Origin: Chytriomyces cf. hyalinus JEL632
Lineage: Eukaryota > Chytridiomycota > Chytridiomycetes > Chytridiales > Chytriomycetaceae
Assembly: GCA_025435555.1 (NCBI GenBank)
Contig: JAIWWG010000102.1
Coordinates: forward strand, 37,957 to 101,956
Direction of reading: 5' to 3'
DNA length: 64,000 nucleotides
The stretch's first letter is position 1, and every line of letters starts with the position of its first letter. Under the pieces are notes generated by a model. The model made no database searches, was not told the origin of the DNA, and saw only the letters and a list, made by a program, of their open reading frames with translations. The position numbers were made by a program, and so were the translations under genes. Below are positions 32,563 through 42,096 of the stretch, piece by piece.

Positions 32563-33660
32563 ATGGATTTTGTGTTCTGCAAGCCCCCTGCCTCCAGCGC
32601 CCGTGAGATCATCACCTACGATCGGGCGATTGAAAAGCTAGCAGCCTTCTACGGGATCAACGATGTTGATGGTGCACTGGATGAGGTCCTTTCTGTCAGC
32701 GAACCAGAGAGACCCACCTGGTCATACTTCAAGAACAAGAACAAGTTCGGGTTCCTCTACGGCATTCTGACCCATTCACAGGATCAAACTATGAGAAGTG
32801 ATTATGCGTCAAAGCTGTATTGGACTCTCGGGACAGCTAGTCTCCCAGCTCCTGATACACCAGAAGAATGGAGCTGCCTGGAACTCCTGTACAGCCGCTT
32901 CATCCATCCCTTCAGGCAAATCAGCGCGGAAAGCTCCAGTTCGACTCCTCTTGAATCACCCCCCTCAACGCCTGGCGGATCGTCGACTGCTTTTGAGTCA
33001 AATGCTTCGAATCCAGGACAGGGCAACTTTCGATCTGCGCTTCTCAAAAGAGACAAAGTTTGCCTTTTCTGTTGGGGACATCTGGAGCTTGACGCTGCTC
33101 ACCTCATTGCTCAAAAGGGAGGAGTTGCAGTTACGCTTGTTGTGCAAGATCTTCTTGATCGGGCTGGCCTGGACAATATCTACCGTGTCCAGAACGGTGT
33201 CTTACTGTGTAAGGTGTGCCATGGTCAATTTGACAAACTCAGACGCTACATTGATGTCGTGGATGGACGTTTGGTGGCCAAGGTTGTAAATCTGACGCAT
33301 CCAAATCCGGACGACGAGGATTATATTTATGCCACAAGAGCGATTCAATGGCAACGATTTGGGAAGACCCAATGGAATGCTGATTTTGTCAGTAGGACTG
33401 TAGTGATCAAAGAAAACGAACTGCCTGCCCACTTCGATATCTACTTCGCGGATGATGATGAAAGCAAACATCCCAATCGCACTGCGCTTTCTTTCCATAA
33501 AGCTGCGTGCTTGATTTGGAAGCTGGCTGGGGCGGGTGACGATGCCGAGGATGGGAGTGTTGATGGTGTTTTAGCGCGTGTGAGCGACAAATTGCGGAGT
33601 TTGGAAGCAGATAATGAAGGTTCATATGGAACGCTGCGCAGACTGGACGATGATGAATAA
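32563..33660 (+). CDS. HNH-nuclease protein, probably CRN-type
   Basis: 365 aa from the ATG at 32563; an upstream GTG extension is less likely. Residues about 1-140 are helical and unrecognised. A Ser/Thr/Pro-rich linker lies at about 135-165. Residues about 165-235 form an HNH-like module: 'DKVCLFCWGHLELDAAHLIA', then 'LDNIYRVQNGVLLCKVCHGQFD', giving C-x2-C, a catalytic-type His after Ala, Asn in 'DNI', and a second C-x2-C-H. This matches the 'HNH' C-terminal module in chytrid CRN-like proteins, where a central 'N-G-x-x-L-C-x-x-C-H' follows the His. An acidic tail follows. It lies just downstream of the CRN NTPase/REase gene in the same orientation. Nuclease activity is inferred. Confidence 0.68.
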   Translation: MDFVFCKPPASSAREIITYDRAIEKLAAFYGINDVDGALDEVLSVSEPERPTWSYFKNKNKFGFLYGILTHSQDQTMRSDYASKLYWTLGTASLPAPDTPEEWSCLELLYSRFIHPFRQISAESSSSTPLESPPSTPGGSSTAFESNASNPGQGNFRSALLKRDKVCLFCWGHLELDAAHLIAQKGGVAVTLVVQDLLDRAGLDNIYRVQNGVLLCKVCHGQFDKLRRYIDVVDGRLVAKVVNLTHPNPDDEDYIYATRAIQWQRFGKTQWNADFVSRTVVIKENELPAHFDIYFADDDESKHPNRTALSFHKAACLIWKLAGAGDDAEDGSVDGVLARVSDKLRSLEADNEGSYGTLRRLDDDE

Positions 33661-33719
33661 ATGGAATGTCCAGTTGGACATCATGCGTTTTATTCATGGG
33701 TGACCCGCCCTTCGAAGTG

Positions 33720-34786
33720 TCACGCATCGCAAAGTACCGGCAAGTCTGCCGCTCCTTCAGCAACGTATTGACCGCCCCTCGCTTCTTGGATCTCGTTGCC
33801 TTCGTTCACATCGCACGCTCCAATCGAGGAGCTGCAAGGACTCGCATGCAGATCATCTTCACATTCGAGAAGTTTCCCGTGAACACTCTTCGTGCTGTCC
33901 CAATCCACCCTCTCATGGCAACCAACGAAACATCTTTGTTCGATTCGTTCCCGTCGGAGGTCAATGACCCCGGCAAATCCTTCCATTTGGCAGGTCCATT
34001 GCCTTGCACAATCGGCACCCTCAAGCAAGTAACATTGCTGGAATTTGGGGGCCGGTTTCGCATCCTTCCGCGCAGTACGGGCAGTCTGGCTTCCAGGCTT
34101 GACATTGGCGGTTCAGGAACATCGTCTTCGTCGACAAAGAGGTACTCTTTCAACTCGTCTTCGTGGTCCAAGTTTTGCTGGGAAGAAGAAAATGGTCAGT
34201 GTTGCATCCATGAAATCGTTTGCAATGTCCGAATCGATTGAACTCGCAGAGTCCGAATCTTGCTCCGACTCATCCGAATCGCCAGAAGAGGAATCGGAAT
34301 CGGATGAATCTGAATCTGACGAATCAAAGTCACGATCCGTCAAACCAAGAAGTTTCGCAAGTTCGTCCTGGTCCATGTTCTCCACATCAATATTCTCCAG
34401 ATCCACACTGTCAGCGTCATCATCTTCTCGGTCAAGGTCCACACCCATAATCCGTGTCTTTGCCTGCCTGTAGTTGTCCAGAATGAACTTTAGCCTCGAA
34501 ACAGTGGCCTTATCCAGCACAAGTCTCGGCAAATCCTTTCGATACAGATTCTTTTTCTTTTCGAGTGCTTCGAACAGTTTGGCTTTGTAGTTTTCCTTGG
34601 TTTGTCGTCCATTTCCCTTTCCTTTCCTCTCGTTGTCCATTGCCTTGGCCTTTTGTCACGGTCGTCACGCTCTTTCCTGGTCCTGTCGCGCTTCTTCTTG
34701 TCGCGCTTGTCCACGGCGCCGCCTTTCCGAGGTTTCCGCCCTTGACGGTTTGGCCCCATTCTAGAGATAATTTTTGTTCCGTGCAC
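33720..34786 (-). other. uncharacterised minus-strand coding region, frame broken
   Basis: Three adjoining minus-strand frames look coding-like. One (34786 leftwards) is a Lys/Arg/Asp-rich start ('MGPNRQGRKPRKGG'). One (34640-34113, from an ATG with an upstream stop) has helices ('YKAKLFEALEKKKNL', 'LPRLVLDKATVSRLKFIL') and a long Asp/Ser/Glu run. One (34171-33806) has 'EYLFVDEDDVPEPPM'. A weak intron (GTTCAA to CCCAG, about 67 nt, near 34240-34174) could join the last two. I do not recognise the family. The charged composition suggests a nuclear or nucleolar protein, but that is a guess. A 191-codon plus-strand frame opposite is probably a shadow. Confidence 0.35.
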
Positions 34787-35411
34787 TTGAGTGAACTACT
34801 TCAACACAAGAATGCGTTCATTCAAATCTTTCGAATGCGTGCGACAAGCAGTCCACTTGTATTCGAAACGGCACGCGTTTCGAACAAACGGATCGGAAAA
34901 ATCCGGACCCGTCGCAGATACATTTCATCCCGACACAAACACACGCGACACATGGCTTTAATTTAACAGCATTTATTGGAAATGTTACTCAACCGCATGT
35001 TCATTGTTTATTGACCACAAAACTGTCATTCAAATTCATATCATCTGTGAGTCAAATTGGCCAAAGCGCGCGGAATGGGGCAAGAGTGGACATGGCCTTT
35101 CGCGAATTACCAGATTCATGTGCCTCCGTGTTTTCTTCGTTTCTGAAATTTAAAAAGTACGACTCTTTTTAACTCCAAATTGCACGATCAGATGTGCGAT
35201 GATTGCACAAAATGATTTCACAGAAGAGTAAACAAAGCCGGGATTCATGGCATCTCCGCGCGCGTGTCGAAACTGAGCGCCAGAGCTTCAGATATACCGG
35301 TAGTTTCTGAACGGCTGTGACTGCCATGCTAAAAGATGCAAGGAGGAAAGCTGACGCTCTCCATATGTACGCACAACATCAAATACTCTTTATTCAGACA
35401 ATTTAGACATC
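34787..35411. other. intergenic, no gene seen
   Basis: No coding frame of note before the LRR pseudogene's 3' end. Confidence 0.5.
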
Positions 35412-37088
35412 TCAGTGTGAATCACTGTCTGATGGTTGGGATTTCGTTTCAGTCTCCCAGCGCAATGGAATCACCGGCCTATCCGCCGACTGCTTTCGAA
35501 AACGCACAGGCAAATCCCCGTCAAAATGGTTGCCGCTCAGATCCAGCAGATCCAGCTTACTGCACGTATCCAGGATATCGTGAATAAACCCGCTGAATTG
35601 GTTGTTGCTCAAATCAAGCTTCTTGATTCGTTTCATGTTTTTCAGCAACTTGCAGGGAAGATTACCGCTGAAGCTGTTGTTGCTCAGATCCAAACCTTCG
35701 ATCGATTGATACCACAAAATGGACGCAGGGAGAGGGCCCGATAACTGATTGTGGCTCAAGTTCAAGCGTTTCAGATAATTTAGGTTTCTCATGTGTGATG
35801 GGATTTGACCAGAAAACTGATTGTGATCCAGGCGGAGGGTTTGAATGTACTCCCATTCATGAAATTTTGTTTAGCGAACCTGACAGTTGATTGTGATTCA
35901 ATTTTAGCGTCCAAACGCTGCGGCAATAAGCTTTCAGGCACGGTACCAGTCAACTGATTATGGCTGAGTTCCAAAGTGTTCAGCATGGTTAAGGCTCCAA
36001 TATCTCGATGAAATGAGCCGACAAAGCTGTTGTTGTTCAATTGAAGTGCTCTGAGGTATGAAAGCATGAAAATGCCGCGTGGAATCTCTCCAGTGAGTTG
36101 GTTATGACTGAGATTCAACACCTGCAAATGACGAAGGCTCCTCACAGAGTCTGGAATTTCACCACACAACTGGTTGTGACTCAGGTCGAGGATAATGAGA
36201 CAAGTCAAGCATCCAATTTCTGTCGGCAACGGACCACTCAGTTTGTTGTGTTGCAGCGACAGTTTAGTAAGATTTGCAAGCGCGGTGATTGAATCAGGTA
36301 TAACGCCACATAATTCGTTTCTGTCAAGATGCAGTTGCACCAAGTTCGATAACCGTCCAATTTCCGTTGGGAGCGGCCCTTGGAGGTTATTTCCTTGCAA
36401 GTCGAGGTAATAAAGGTTTGCAAGCGACGTGACAGAATTGGGAAGTCTCCCAGAGAGTTGATTTCCAGAAAGGTCCAGCGATATCAACAGTGAAGCTTCA
36501 TCTTGCACGCCGGCTCCTTCGAACTGATTCCGCTTCAGTGACTGCGAAACAACCGATACTGATGGAAGCGCAGAAGTGATTCCAGTGATGCCATCGGATT
36601 CGAGAGGAACAATTGGGGTGGCAGGTGAGCTTTCGGAGATGATCGATTTGCCGTCAAACTCTGCGGCATGAAGCAATGGGAGTCGGAATATCGATTCAGG
36701 GATAGCTCCAGAAAATCGATTCTGTTCGCAACGCAGCACTGTCAATTGCATGCATCGACCAAGGGATTCCGGAATCGGTCCTTCGAGATGGTTGCAGCCT
36801 AAAAACAGCTCTTGTAGCTTGGTCATCCCTCCAAACATATCTGGCAACTTTCCAGAAAGCTTATTACTGTCCAGATTCAACTCGACCAAGTTCTCCAAGT
36901 TCCTTAAACTTTCAGGAATGCAGCCAGTCAGGCTGGCAAACGACATGTTCAGCACCTCCAGGTTGACCAAGTTCCCAAAACTATTGGGTATCGTGCCTTC
37001 AAGGACAGTGTGACTCAGATTCAGTTTTTTTAAATTGACGAGACTGCCCAACTGCGGCGGGATTGGACCGGTCATGGTGGGGCCCAAC
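35412..37088 (-). pseudogene. plant-type LRR protein, 5' truncated and frameshifted
   Basis: About 17 leucine-rich repeats of the 24-residue plant-specific type ('LxxLxxLDLSxNxLSGxIPxx'), for example 'LLDLSGNHF' and 'LDLSHNQLCGEIP'. The repeats run from about 37070 to 35520 with a short non-repeat island at about 36540-36700. Two frame changes occur, at about 35925 and about 35865; reading across them in three frames keeps the repeat register, so they are lesions in one gene. No signal peptide or N-cap remains: the frame starts at the first repeat ('MTGPIPPQLG'). Upstream it runs straight into a TTAAGGTTAAGATTAGGG seam at 37089. No membrane segment or kinase is seen at the 3' end, which is acidic. 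It may have been a secreted or receptor-like protein. Confidence 0.8.
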
Positions 37089-37106
37089 TTAAGGTTAAGA
37101 TTAGGG
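37089..37106. repeat. degenerate telomere-like seam
   Basis: TTAAGGTTAAGATTAGGG, three TTAGGG-like units with changes, lying exactly between the LRR pseudogene's truncated 5' end and the poly-T (poly-A on the minus strand) of the minus-strand retroelement. Confidence 0.8.
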
Positions 37107-38663
37107 TTTTTTTTTTTTTTTTTTTTGGAGGTTTTATTCACCCGGTAACCCAGGGTGTTTGGTAATTTTGACCCAAAATAAGCTAAAGTACCAAATCTTT
37201 AACCTAAAAATGCTAAGTGGAAATCTGAAGAAGGTAGACTAAAAATTGACCCTGAAACGTGTCGGCAACTTGGTGGTTCACCTTGTGCGCCAAGTGGCTT
37301 GCAGGGTTGACCTTGTGTACTGGGGTGTGCTTGGTAAACCTTGTGTGTCAAGTGATTCAAGATGCGCAAGGGCGGCCAGGAGGTCTCCTTTGGCAATGAA
37401 CTTGGTCACGGTGGGGTCTTTGGGGCCGGTCGTGGGTGCAGTGTGGTACAAGACGAGACGTCGAGTCCCTTCTGCAGAAAGACCGGGGCTGTGCTTGAGG
37501 ACATTGGCAATGCTGGAAGCTGGATTAAAGATGATGACTGGGCAGGGCTTGACTTGGGCTTTCTGTTTTTGCAGAAATTGGTGGACAATGTGGCGGAGCT
37601 TGTGATTTTCACTGAGACGGAGGAATTCCTGTGAAACTGGCAAGGACGCTAAAGTTTGCATGAGGATGCATTGGTTGGCTGGAATGAGTCTTGGTGGTTT
37701 GATGGTCATCTTGGCGAGCAGGAAGTCGGCACGATCGAGGAAAGTTGGGATATTGAGAACGTGGCGTGCGAGGTCAGGTTCCAATGGTGGGTTGAACTGA
37801 AGTGGCTTGAGAATCCACTGGCAAACTTGATTTACAAAGGCAGCACCCATGCGGCCGAGGTCTTTGCGTTGTTGTGGACTGAGTGTGGCGGGCAAGAGAG
37901 GCAAAGCGTATTCATGAAGTGGGCGGACTAGTGAAAAGTAAATGTTGCGCCTGTGCTGGAGGGACCAACTGGGTGCATCTGGTGAACTTGTAATTCTGGT
38001 AAAAGTGGTCTTGGCAATGGCAATCTTGGAGGAGTAGTAGGCACTGAATTGTGGACCATCGGCAGAAATTCTGATACCCAGGTACTTGGCAGAAGGGAGC
38101 TCGGGAACTTGCTCACACTCAAACACAAGTGGGGGACCATGATAATTGACTGTCGCTGATTTCTTGGCTGAAAGTTGGATTCGGTTGGCTGTCTCCCAGT
38201 TGGCGATGAGTTGGAAAGCTTGGAAAATGTCGTCGTCAGAGGTGGATCTGATGGCAATGTCGTCGGCAAAGGCACTTGCTGGAGTAGTACCAAGCGAGTG
38301 TGGGAGCTGATGGCAAAGCTGGACAAGGAGGTCATTGACGTGGACGTTCCAAAGGTCACCTGAAAGGCAGGAACCTTGAGGAATTCCACGTTCACGCTTG
38401 ATGATTCTTGAGTGGACTTGGTTGATTCTGATCTTGGTAAATGTGGTGCAAAACAAGGCGTGCAAGGCACCGAGAGTTGCAAGTTGGACTGGTGCAATCG
38501 CTGAGGAATAGCGGAGCTGAATTCTGATTTTGGCAAGTACTGTTGGAATGTCGACGCTATCGAAAGCCTTAAAAAAGTCAATCAAGAGAGTTCTTGTCTG
38601 GGGCGAGCTGGTGTTGATGGCCCAAGCCAAATTTGCGATTGTTGAGTGATGCTTTCTGAAACC
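37107..38663 (-). mobile_element. 5'-truncated non-LTR retrotransposon, minus strand
   Basis: The element reads right to left. It starts inside the reverse transcriptase and ends with a 20-nt poly(A) (T run 37107-37126 on the plus strand), followed directly by CCCTAA-like sequence. Both sides are flanked by degenerate telomere-like tracts (37089-37106 and 38664-38700). This fits a target-primed insertion into telomeric repeats with 5' truncation. It is in the opposite orientation to all other elements of the array and has no sequence in common with them. Confidence 0.85.
37278..38645 (-). CDS. reverse transcriptase of the minus-strand LINE (partial)
   Basis: An open frame of about 455 codons with no stop. 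RT blocks: 'GFRKHHSTIANLAWAI', 'LLIDFFKAFDSVDIP' (first catalytic Asp), 'RGIPQGSCLSGDLW', 'SAFADDIAI' (catalytic Asp pair), 'KYLGIRI', 'PLHEYALPLLPATLSP' and a long connection domain. The endonuclease and the RT fingers are missing because of 5' truncation. The frame runs upstream through the telomere-like seam, which would encode an artificial N-terminus. The lack of stop codons suggests a young insertion. No C-terminal zinc knuckle is evident. Confidence 0.85.
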   Translation of the reverse strand, partial: STIANLAWAINTSSPQTRTLLIDFFKAFDSVDIPTVLAKIRIQLRYSSAIAPVQLATLGALHALFCTTFTKIRINQVHSRIIKRERGIPQGSCLSGDLWNVHVNDLLVQLCHQLPHSLGTTPASAFADDIAIRSTSDDDIFQAFQLIANWETANRIQLSAKKSATVNYHGPPLVFECEQVPELPSAKYLGIRISADGPQFSAYYSSKIAIAKTTFTRITSSPDAPSWSLQHRRNIYFSLVRPLHEYALPLLPATLSPQQRKDLGRMGAAFVNQVCQWILKPLQFNPPLEPDLARHVLNIPTFLDRADFLLAKMTIKPPRLIPANQCILMQTLASLPVSQEFLRLSENHKLRHIVHQFLQKQKAQVKPCPVIIFNPASSIANVLKHSPGLSAEGTRRLVLYHTAPTTGPKDPTVTKFIAKGDLLAALAHLESLDTQGLPSTPQYTRSTLQATWRTR

Positions 38664-38700
38664 TTTAGGATTAAACTTAAAGTTAAGGTTAGGATTAGGG
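38664..38700. repeat. degenerate telomere-like seam
   Basis: TTTAGGATTAAACTTAAAG then TTAAGGTTAGGATTAGGG: about six imperfect TTAGGG-like units between the 5' end of the minus-strand LINE and element A. It is the longest seam in the array. Confidence 0.8.
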
Positions 38701-38701
38701 C

Positions 38702-41525
38702 TGGTCCATCCCACTCCCATCCACGTTCTGTCGATGCTCCCAACCCATCTACGCAGCAGGACATGTGCTTATGCCTGGAATTGCTGCGAACGAGCTTTGA
38801 AAGCCCTGCTGTGGGGTACATCGCGGGTGCATCACAGTGCGATGCACACACCGCGGTACCTGCAGTAGGCGCTCCCCTCCCGGGAAGTACTTCTCGCTCC
38901 TCGCTCTTGAACAATACTCACACACCAAACCGTGCTAGAACTCAAGAGTTGATCAACGAGGCCTGGGAACACTTCCTGTCATGGGTCCGAAATGCTGCGT
39001 CAAAGTCAATTGGTGTCCTCCAAGTCTCTGACCATCTGCCATCGGAGTTTTGGACTGATGAGCTTGAACAAAGTCGGGACAACGTGCAGCAAGAACTTGC
39101 GAACGTGCAACAGGAAATCGAGCGTGGCCAGTTGTCTCGTCTCGAAATCAAACGCCTTGCTTCCGAACTGACCAACACTCAGCGTGCTTACCGGGCGGAT
39201 CTGACCACACGCAAGCGCGTGCTCTTCGAAGATGCTGTCGATAAGCTCACAGTCCCACAAAACATGTCCTCGTTCATGCGCATGGTAAAAGGAGCCAAGT
39301 CGCGAAAAGACCGCACTGTCTGCAAACTGGACCCGGCGAAAATCAATGAACACGCTGCCCATTTTCGAACTACCTTTGGAGCACCTCCGACTGGACATCC
39401 CCAACCTGGACCCCCTGCGCTTGAGGAAATCCAGTCGCGTCCAACTCAGGAAGTCTTCAACCCGGATGCGATCATGTCTGCGATTGCTGGACTCCCACTC
39501 GGAAAGGCTACTGGATCCGATGGAATTCCTGCTGAACTCATCAAAGCCGGTGGCGATCTCATGGCTGACGTTCTCAGTGTTTTCCTGCCCATGGTCCATG
39601 CTGCTGCAACTATTCCATCTGACTGGAGGAAGGCGCTCATTGTGCCAGTCTTCAAGAAGAAGGGATCTGATCAGGACATTGCAAACTACCGACCTATTGC
39701 ACTGACAAGTACGATACGACGACTCTACGAGCGGCTGCTTGTTCCTGAACTTGGACCCGTAATGCAACAACTCGATGACTTTCAAGGTGGCTTCAGACCC
39801 GGTCGGTCCTCGCTCGATCAAGCCATGGTTCTCCACGAAACCCTGAACACCAATGAACATGCTTCGACTATCCTGCTGGACATCAAAGCGGCATATGACG
39901 AAGTCGATCGAAGGGTTCTTTGGCAAATGCTCACACAAGTCTTCGGCCTGGACGAATTCATGCTTGCACGGCTCCAGGATCTTTTCGATCACAACTCGTG
40001 CTGTCTGGTGGTGGCTGGCGTGATTAGTGATCCGATTGACAACGAACGAGGTCTTTTGCAGGGTGCTACTCTGTCCCCGATTTTGTTCAACTGTCACATC
40101 CATGGTCTCTCAATTCGGCTACGTGCTCCTGGAATCCCGCGAATTCGAATCAACGGTATCCATCTCAATAACCTCCTGTTTGCAGACGATACGTCCTTGG
40201 TAGCTGCAAATCAACATGATCTCGCAGTCCTGCTCCGAACGTGTGAGGAATGGTCCAACACTGTCGGCATCCGGTTCTCGCCATCCAAGTGCATCTATCT
40301 CGGTCCTGTTCCAGCACTACGTGATGTACCTCTCAAGCTCTACAACGTGGACCTTCCATCCCAGCAATGTGCCCCGTATCTCGGCATCCCTTTTGGCCAA
40401 CACGGAATCAACTGGGCTCTGCTGGCAAAGGAACGAACTTCAAAAGCGCGTGGTGTCATTGTGGCGCTGGCATCGGTAGGTATGAATGCAATGGGCTGGG
40501 CTCCTGCAGCTTCTGTTACTATCTACAGGAGTTTCATTCGGCCGGTCCTTGAATATGGCATTGCTCTCAAGCTCCCATCCGCGTCCACGCTCAAGTTGTA
40601 CGAGTCGGTCCAACGTCTTGCACTACGGACTCTCACATCAACACCCCGCAACACGTCCACTGCCGCTCTCCACAAGCTGCTGCAAGTCGAACCATTCAAA
40701 CACCGTGCTACCGAGCTCAATCTCATGTGGTCCTCCCGATTGCATAACTCAACTGATCGTTCTATCCCGGCTGTTCGTTTCTGGCGCGGCGCTCTGCTTG
40801 GTGCTGACAAACCATTTCAGGAATGTCTTCCCCGCCTTGCTCGCTCCAACCCACTTGTGACTCATGTGGATGCTAAATGGATTGATTTTCGACAGCAACC
40901 ACTGGTTCCCCCACCTCCAGCTGAAGTTCCGTTCCGGTACCCTCCGAAGCCAAAACAAGCGCTGTCTGACAATGCTCGCAAGAAGCTGCGCAAGGAATCC
41001 ATCGTCAACCTGGACAACAACCTGGACACCATTGCTGGCGCAATCCAAGTCGAAACCAAAGACCCAGTCCGGCCGTATCTGACTGCCTGCAAGGGAATTG
41101 ACCGCAAGACACGCAACAACATCCTTCGCTGGACTCTTGGTGCCGTCACCCGACACGAACCGTGCCTCAAGTGCAACGACGTACTGACCCGATCCCATGC
41201 TGCTGACTGTTCTGGTGCCACTGCTCTCCTGCGCATCAACTGGGACACGCTTGCACCTCCTGCCGGCCGAATGACCTGGCTTGATACGATCCTGAATGAA
41301 GTCCGGAATACACCGCCCTCCGAAATCGACACGTACACCGAAGTCTCTTCTGCCGTAGCTCTCATCTACACCGAATGTCGCCACCTCCAACAGCAAGCCA
41401 ATGGCTACTGGGCCGAGCCAGATGCACCCGCACGACCACTGCCGCCTCGAAGACCGCGAAATCGCATACCTCAACCCGGGGGAGCCCCGCTTGGGCGACC
41501 ACGGCAAAACCCGGAGCCTGGATAA
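38702..41525 (+). CDS. family-1 ORF2 (partial), element A
   Basis: About 940 codons, open to the TAA at 41523-41525. Contains the linker with one copy of the 'LELLRTSFESPAVG' unit, the full RT ('GSDGIPAELIKAGG', 'ANYRPIALTS', 'FQGGFRPGRSSLDQA', 'ILLDIKAAYDEVDR', 'GLLQGATLSPILFN', 'NNLLFADDTSLVA', 'PYLGIPFG') and the C-terminal Cys-His knuckle ('CLKCNDVLTRSHAADC'). About the first 332 residues, carrying the endonuclease, are missing. The open frame continues upstream through the telomere seam, which is not original. Confidence 0.92.
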
Positions 41526-41708
41526 TCAACCGTCAAGCCCGAACTGACCATACATATCTTATTACCTTTACCGATCATCTGTTTTCTTAACATTTCCGCA
41601 CTTTACTTCTGATTCTTTGGAGTTCTTGAACTTTTTTTGAGTGATTTTTGCTATCTTTCAACCCCGCACTTGTGTTACTGTGTAACTTGATTAAAAGAAA
41701 CTGAAAAC

Positions 41709-41720
41709 GTTAGAGTTAGG
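41709..41720. repeat. telomere-like seam A/B
   Basis: GTTAGAGTTAGG, one variant and one canonical unit, shared by the 3' end of A and the 5' edge of B. Confidence 0.85.
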
Positions 41721-41721
41721 C

Positions 41722-42096
41722 ATTGACGGAAATCGCCTTGACTCCACCCAGACAGAAAAAGCTGCCAAGCGCCTCGCGTTTTTGTGCAAAGCCGCACGTA
41801 CTGTCAATCTCCGTGCTGCCATCCTTGCCGGTGCCTCTCAGCAACTCAAGGAAGCCACGCAGAAAGTGTTTGAAACCATCCGAGGCTCCCCATCCGACTC
41901 CCTTCTTGCACCCCCACGCCCCCACCGTAGCGCGTTTGCGAAATTTGCTGCCCCAGACACACTGTCGCTAACTGATTTTGTGACTCTCGACCCAGTTCCG
42001 GAATCTACTGAGTTTGTCGATAGTCAAGACGATGTTGCCATGTCTGTGTCCAATCTGGATCTTGGTCCCGCGGCTGACGCCGCCGACCAAGAATGA
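41722..42096 (+). CDS. family-1 ORF1 C-terminal part, element B
   Basis: The last about 125 codons of ORF1 ('LDSTQTEKAAKRLAFLCKAA' to 'ADAADQE'), ending in TGA that overlaps the ORF2 ATG (ATGA at 42093). The 5' two thirds are removed by truncation at the seam. Confidence 0.85.
   Translation: MDGNRLDSTQTEKAAKRLAFLCKAARTVNLRAAILAGASQQLKEATQKVFETIRGSPSDSLLAPPRPHRSAFAKFAAPDTLSLTDFVTLDPVPESTEFVDSQDDVAMSVSNLDLGPAADAADQE

Larger units (their letters stand above)
38701..41720 (+). mobile_element. family-1 LINE, element A (5' truncated)
   Basis: Matches element B from B position 43090 onward and is essentially identical through the 3' end, so it begins within ORF2 after the endonuclease. It ends in the 3' UTR with ACTGAAAACGTTAGAGTTAGG, after which element B starts directly. 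Confidence 0.93.

Noticed and set aside
33666-34241. 191-codon plus-strand frame with a possible F-box-like start
   Set aside because: Only a few residues resemble an F-box. The opposite strand looks at least as coding, and no other support was found.
37107-37126. T run read as a simple poly-T repeat
   Set aside because: Better explained as the poly(A) tail of the minus-strand LINE, because it sits exactly between the element and telomere-like sequence.
39006-40103. 365-codon minus-strand frame inside element A (and equal frames in B, D)
   Set aside because: Antisense shadow of the ORF2 reverse transcriptase. It repeats exactly with the element and shows no family resemblance.
40749-41507. 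252-codon minus-strand frame in the 3' part of ORF2 (and copies)
   Set aside because: Shadow of the C-terminal coding sequence, caused by codon bias.
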